Assembly (NCBI GenBank): GCA_034421095.1
Contig: DAOUKR010000002.1
Location: 62,001 to 126,000, forward strand
Direction: 5' to 3'
From: JAGWBG01 sp034421095
GTDB taxonomy: Bacteria; Chloroflexota; Dehalococcoidia; Lucifugimonadales; JAGWBF01
Length of the DNA: 64,000 bases
Part shown: positions 60,350-64,000 of the stretch, in pieces
Layout of the letters: the number at the start of each line of letters is the position of its first letter
Numbering within the stretch: the first letter of the stretch is position 1
Program-made: the position numbers and the translations under genes
Notes under the pieces: model-generated
Databases searched by the model: none
Told to the model about the DNA's origin: nothing
Seen by the model: only the letters and a program-made list of their open reading frames with translations

Positions 60350-61591
60350 ATGACCAGAAACAATCCGGCCAGTCCCTACCGCTACGTTATCGGCGGGCTT
60401 ATGCTATGGGCCCACCTTGCCACCGGCCTCAGCTTCCAGTCTGTGTCGCCCGTTCTGCCCCTCATCACCGACGACTACGGAATTAACAACGCCACTGCCG
60501 GCGTTCTGGTGGGCGTGGTGATGATTATCCACGGGGCCTTCGGCATCCCCGGAGGGATTATAGTGGGCCGAGTGGGCGTGTGGAGAATCTATGCCGTAAG
60601 CTGGTTGATGATGGGGTCGTTGACCTTCACGGCCCTATCCCCCAACTTCGAGGTACTGATGGCCCTGCGCATCATATATGGGCTGGGAGTGGCGGCGATG
60701 ATGCCCGCTACCGGCCCCCTGATTATGCAGTGGTTCCGTCCCGGAGAAGTCCCAATCATAACCAGCTTGAACATAGCATGTGTTTCCCTGGGTATAGTGC
60801 TGTCCGTGTCCACGGCGGCCCCGCTGGCCGACCTGATGGGATGGGAGACGGTCCTGGGACTCTTCGGAGCGGTGGGACTGGTGGGGGCCTTTGCCTGGCT
60901 GGTGTGGGGTAAGGCGCAGGAGCAGTCACAGGAGGCCGTGACTCCACTATCACCGGGGGAGATATGGAGCGTTCTGAAGAACAAGACCGTGTTTCTCCTG
61001 GGGCTTGCCGATACCGCCTGCTTCAGCATGTACGTGGCACTGACCGGATGGCTCCCAACCTTCTACAACGAAGCACGGGGAATGTCTCTAACCCAGGCCG
61101 GGTTCCTCACCAGCCTGCTCCCGTTCATGGGCATCTTCGCAGTCCTTCTTGGAGGGTTCCTGCCCTTGAGGATAAGGCCAAGACGGTTGTTTTTCATAGT
61201 TCCCGGGGTGATGGCGGGAGTAGGAGGTCTGGGTTCCTTCCTGATAGACAACCTGGCTATCACCTATCTTGCCGTGATTGTCATGGGACTCGGAGCCTGG
61301 CTCTATGTCCCTTCCCTCCTCACTCTGCCCATAGAGCTACCGGGTATGACGCCTCAAAAGGTTGCCCTTGCATGGGGTTGGATTATGACGGCATCGGGAG
61401 TGGGAACCTTCATATCACCCCTGGTGGTGGGGATTTTGAGGGACTCTACCGGCAGCTTCACGCCCGGATTTCTCATCTTTGGTCTGCTGGCATGGTTCCT
61501 CTTCGTTGTGGGCTTCCTCCTGCCCAGCGCCGGCGATCGGAGGTCCCAGCCTCCGGGTACGGTCGCTTCACCGGCCCCCGCACCTGACTAG
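60350..61591 (+). CDS. Major facilitator superfamily transporter
   Basis: This 413-residue protein has 12 predicted membrane helices. The first half has GVLVGVVMIIHGAFGIPGGIIVGRVG, matching the MFS loop between helices 2 and 3, and AMMPATGPLIMQWF in helix 4. It resembles the cyanate/nitrate-like MFS branch (CynX type), but the substrate cannot be read. The ATG at 60350 has little ribosome site. Confidence 0.88.
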   Translation: MTRNNPASPYRYVIGGLMLWAHLATGLSFQSVSPVLPLITDDYGINNATAGVLVGVVMIIHGAFGIPGGIIVGRVGVWRIYAVSWLMMGSLTFTALSPNFEVLMALRIIYGLGVAAMMPATGPLIMQWFRPGEVPIITSLNIACVSLGIVLSVSTAAPLADLMGWETVLGLFGAVGLVGAFAWLVWGKAQEQSQEAVTPLSPGEIWSVLKNKTVFLLGLADTACFSMYVALTGWLPTFYNEARGMSLTQAGFLTSLLPFMGIFAVLLGGFLPLRIRPRRLFFIVPGVMAGVGGLGSFLIDNLAITYLAVIVMGLGAWLYVPSLLTLPIELPGMTPQKVALAWGWIMTASGVGTFISPLVVGILRDSTGSFTPGFLIFGLLAWFLFVVGFLLPSAGDRRSQPPGTVASPAPAPD

Positions 61592-61722
61592 GCTGCATGG
61601 ACTGTGGACGCAGCGGGAAGGGAAGGTGTATTATCATATCGTGGGAGAGGTCCCGTCCCTATGTGGAAATGGGGCGGCCAATCCTGTTATTCTGCCAAGA
61701 AATAGTGATTGCGGAGGTAGAC

Positions 61723-62085
61723 ATGAGGGTAGTAAGGACAGCCGAGGTAGCCGAGACGCCGGCGGACAGCCCCCTGTTTGTAGGCGGTGAAGTAACACGG
61801 CAGGCCGTAGTGCCCACCGAAGAGGCGAAGAATTTCAACTGCGGAATAGTGAACTTCACTAAAGGGTCAAGGAACAAGTTCCATGCCCATACCAGCGATC
61901 AGATTTTGGTAATAACCTCCGGTATAGGCATTGTCGCCACCGAGAATGAGGAGCGCGAGGTAACGGTGGGCGACATCGTGCATATTCCGGCTGGAGAGAA
62001 GCACTGGCACGGGGCGCGACAAGAGTCTTACATGTCCCACATCACCGTGACTTCAAAGGACAGTGAGACCACCACGCTGGAGTGA
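61723..62085 (+). CDS. Cupin domain protein
   Basis: This 120-residue single-domain cupin has the metal-binding motif 1 in KFHAHTSDQILVITSG (His, His, and Gln where many cupins have Glu) and motif 2 in DIVHIPAGEKHWHGA. The ATG at 61723 lies 5 bases after GGAGGT; the longer frame from 61597 overlaps the MFS gene's downstream spacer and is not used. The group is usually annotated as a carboxymuconolactone decarboxylase-associated or quercetin-like cupin; the substrate is unknown. Confidence 0.85.
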   Translation: MRVVRTAEVAETPADSPLFVGGEVTRQAVVPTEEAKNFNCGIVNFTKGSRNKFHAHTSDQILVITSGIGIVATENEEREVTVGDIVHIPAGEKHWHGARQESYMSHITVTSKDSETTTLE

Positions 62086-62206
62086 GAACCAGGGTACGTT
62101 TGCACTAGCCTAGCGGTACTCCAGACACCCAGAGGCGCGTATTTCAGCGCCCTGCCGCGTCAGTGTTCAGTGCTTGTGCTGCACTAGCTCTTCTATGTTA
62201 TTTGAG

Positions 62207-63091
62207 ATGCGAGCAGAAATGGAAGGTTCATCGTTGGACAGGTTCCTGATACAAGTCACCGCAAAATTTGGATACCACGATATCACGAACAACCAACGCT
62301 ATAGGAACAGTGCCTGGAAGAGGGACCCCAAAGACAAGAACCATGGCGAGGTCAAGCCGGGAGATGAGCTACTTGTCTATTGCACCGGGAATGTTCCCAA
62401 ATACGGGAAGTCACTCGCGTTCAGCGTAATAGTGAGGAACGTGAGTCCGGACAAGACCACCTTCGACCTCGACGAGCCTCACTGGTTCCCGTCCCCGCTC
62501 GGTCTCAACACCATACGTAGTCTCGTCGCGGAGGATAAGCTCCAGGACGCCTTCCTCAATTGTGGTACCCCAAGCTTCAACATAACCAAACTCGAGCCCA
62601 TTGCGGCCCAGCAGGTTTTAGAATTAGTCAAGGCGGAGCCCCCTGTTGAGCAGGATGATGGGACCGGACCAACCAACGGCTCGCCCGCCGATCAACTCGT
62701 CGAGAGCAATATCGAGCAGTGGCTGGTCGCCCGCTGGAATCAGGTCAACTTCGGAGCGCCTCTTCAACTCTACGAAGAGAACGGCGAATCTGTGGGGCAG
62801 CAGTACGACACAGGAGCCGTTGGCGTCATTGACCTGCTCTGTGAGGATACGTCCACCGGCGCGCTCGTCGTGATGGAACTGAAGAGAGGGCGTCAGTCGG
62901 ACGCCGTTATGGGCCAGCTAGCACGCCACATGGGCTGGGTGAAAGAACATCTGGCCAACGGGCGGGACGTCGAGGGTGTGGTGCTGACTCCTGAGTACGA
63001 CGAAAAACTACGTTACGCCGTCAAGGCTATCCCAGGCAGTCGGCTGCTGCGGTATGAGACTCGTTTTGAAATCTTCCCGCAGGACTCCTAA
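62207..63091 (+). CDS. Predicted EVE-like/NucS-type nuclease (modification-dependent restriction candidate)
   Basis: This protein of about 294 residues has two parts. Residues about 10-125 resemble an EVE/PUA-like domain: FLIQVTAKFGYHD, then KPGDELLVYCTGN and SLAFSVIVRNVS, comparable in spacing to the EVE protein at 2240. Residues about 155-285 match the NucS/DUF91 nuclease C-terminal domain, with VESNIEQWLVARW, the PD-(D/E)xK core VIDLLCEDTSTGALVVMELKRG, and the QLARHMGWV helix. The EVE assignment is my pattern reading and less sure than the nuclease part. The start may be ATG 62207 or 62219. mnmA follows 19 bases later. Confidence 0.78.
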   Translation: MRAEMEGSSLDRFLIQVTAKFGYHDITNNQRYRNSAWKRDPKDKNHGEVKPGDELLVYCTGNVPKYGKSLAFSVIVRNVSPDKTTFDLDEPHWFPSPLGLNTIRSLVAEDKLQDAFLNCGTPSFNITKLEPIAAQQVLELVKAEPPVEQDDGTGPTNGSPADQLVESNIEQWLVARWNQVNFGAPLQLYEENGESVGQQYDTGAVGVIDLLCEDTSTGALVVMELKRGRQSDAVMGQLARHMGWVKEHLANGRDVEGVVLTPEYDEKLRYAVKAIPGSRLLRYETRFEIFPQDS

Positions 63092-63110
63092 GCTGTGGAG
63101 GCAAGGGCAT

Positions 63111-64000
63111 TTGGCACGTGAGAAAGTAGTGGTAGCCATGAGCGGCGGGGTGGACTCGTCGGTCGCGGCCCTCCTGTTGAAGCAGGCAGGGTATGAGGTG
63201 GTGGGCGTCACCATGAAGCTGTACAGCATTGACCAGTCGGACCTGCCTGAACACTACCGTGGCTGCTGTACCGTTGACGACGTGGAGGACGCCCGGATGG
63301 TGTGCCACCGCCTGGACATCCCCCACTACGTCTTCAACCTCCAGAGGGAGTTCCAGACCTTTGTCATAGACTATTTCTGCAGCGAGTACCAGCAGGGGAG
63401 GACACCCCATCCCTGTATAGCCTGCAACGACAAGATAAAGTTCAATTTTCTCCTCCGGCGTGCCCGCTTCCTTGACGCCAGTTATATAGCGACCGGCCAC
63501 TACGCACGCATAGAGCCTGGCGCTGACGGCCTGCGCCTTCTCAAGGGGATTGACCACCGGAAGGACCAGTCCTATGTTCTGTACGGTATGGGTCAAGAGG
63601 AGCTTTCTCAAACCCTGCTGCCCGTAGGCGGATACGGCAAAGATGAGATACGGGAGTTGGCTGTCCGGTCGGATTTCCCCAACGCCCGGAAGCCAGACAG
63701 TCAGGACATCTGCTTCATCCCTTCGGGCGACTACCGTAAGTTTCTCAGAGATCACGTAACCCCCCGCCCCGGATACATTGTGGACAGCGAAGGGCGTGTC
63801 ATGGGGGAGCACCAGGGCATCGAGTCCTTCACCGTGGGGCAGCGTCGTGGTCTGGGCGTATCCGGGGGAGAGCCTGTGTACGTGATAGGAATAGACGCCG
63901 AGAAAAGTCGAATAGTGGTGGGGAGCGAGGCAGAGCTTTATAGCGACACCCTGTGGGCCTCGGAGGTCAGCTACACCTCGGACCGGGAGCCCGGAGAGGC
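63111..64000 (+). CDS. mnmA: tRNA-specific 2-thiouridylase MnmA, N-terminal part
   Basis: This is the first 296 codons of the enzyme that thiolates U34 of tRNA Lys, Glu and Gln; the end lies beyond the window. It starts at a TTG behind GGAGGCAAGGG. The PP-loop is VVVAMSGGVDSSVAALLL, the catalytic Cys is C105 in HPCIACNDKIKF, and a second Cys lies in DSQDICFIPSGDY. HRKDQSYVLYG and TVGQRRGLGV are also typical. Confidence 0.95.
   Translation, partial: MAREKVVVAMSGGVDSSVAALLLKQAGYEVVGVTMKLYSIDQSDLPEHYRGCCTVDDVEDARMVCHRLDIPHYVFNLQREFQTFVIDYFCSEYQQGRTPHPCIACNDKIKFNFLLRRARFLDASYIATGHYARIEPGADGLRLLKGIDHRKDQSYVLYGMGQEELSQTLLPVGGYGKDEIRELAVRSDFPNARKPDSQDICFIPSGDYRKFLRDHVTPRPGYIVDSEGRVMGEHQGIESFTVGQRRGLGVSGGEPVYVIGIDAEKSRIVVGSEAELYSDTLWASEVSYTSDREPGE

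Noticed and set aside
63027..63812. 261-codon open frame on the minus strand at the right end
   Set aside because: It is antisense to the clear mnmA gene and has no recognisable motif; it is a shadow frame of GC-rich coding sequence.

Overview
The window is a 64 kb stretch of bacterial chromosome. It is GC-rich and densely coded on both strands, has no rRNA or tRNA that I can see, and is cut at both ends inside genes: the 3' part of an acetyl-CoA synthetase at the left and the 5' part of mnmA at the right. The mix of families suggests a Chloroflexota bacterium, perhaps of the Dehalococcoidia/SAR202 kind. These include futalosine-type menaquinone synthesis, a split transketolase, hydantoinase A/B, luciferase-like F420-type oxidoreductases, DUF35/thiolase pairs, DUF3179 lipoproteins and CIRCE-controlled groESL. 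This placement is an inference from gene content, not from a phylogenetic marker.

Layout. 0-5.5 kb: acs end, two tandem PaREP1/HEPN-like genes, a DUF4234 membrane protein, an EVE protein, three tandem nitroreductases and a VOC protein. 5.6-12.5 kb: 6-phosphogluconate dehydrogenase, a DUF3179 lipoprotein, DUF1801, a vapBC module, a His-rich lipoprotein, and smpB overlapping a C-terminal processing protease. 13-19.2 kb: split transketolase, amidohydrolase, thpR, a SelW-like selenoprotein whose Sec codon splits it in ordinary ORF calling, proA and a retropepsin-like protein. 19.6-24.7 kb: thiolase/DUF35 pair, a second retropepsin-like protein and an SbcC/Rad50 ATPase. 25-31.3 kb: groEL-groES, two enoyl-CoA hydratases, an acyl-CoA ligase, a small P-loop kinase, and an antitoxin with a truncated VapC remnant. 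31.3-40 kb: CDF-like transporter, globin, hydantoinase B and A, two oxidoreductase/radical SAM genes. 40-44 kb: mqnD facing mqnE-mqnA-mqnC. 44-51 kb: ECF sigma/anti-sigma pair, dcd, ribD-ribE-ribBA, and prfB with a programmed +1 frameshift. 51-64 kb: endonuclease V, HAD phosphatase, HEPN/MNT pair, recJ-fabF-radical SAM cluster, LLM and VOC genes, MFS transporter, cupin, a predicted EVE-NucS nuclease and mnmA.

The genes point to a respiring heterotroph that makes menaquinone (mqnA, C, D, E), makes riboflavin (ribD, E, BA), and uses acyl-CoA and hydantoin/oxoproline-like substrates. Defence and stress genes are scattered through the window: vapBC, a decayed Phd/VapC locus, HEPN/MNT and the EVE-nuclease.

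Spacers carry two families of short interspersed palindromic repeats. One family has inverted, nearly identical 120-bp copies 19 kb apart. Some copies supply coding tails or promoter elements to neighbouring genes. The most notable points are the SelW-like selenoprotein with a bacterial SECIS-like hairpin, the prfB recoding site, the broken toxin locus with an intact operator, and the EVE-NucS fusion.
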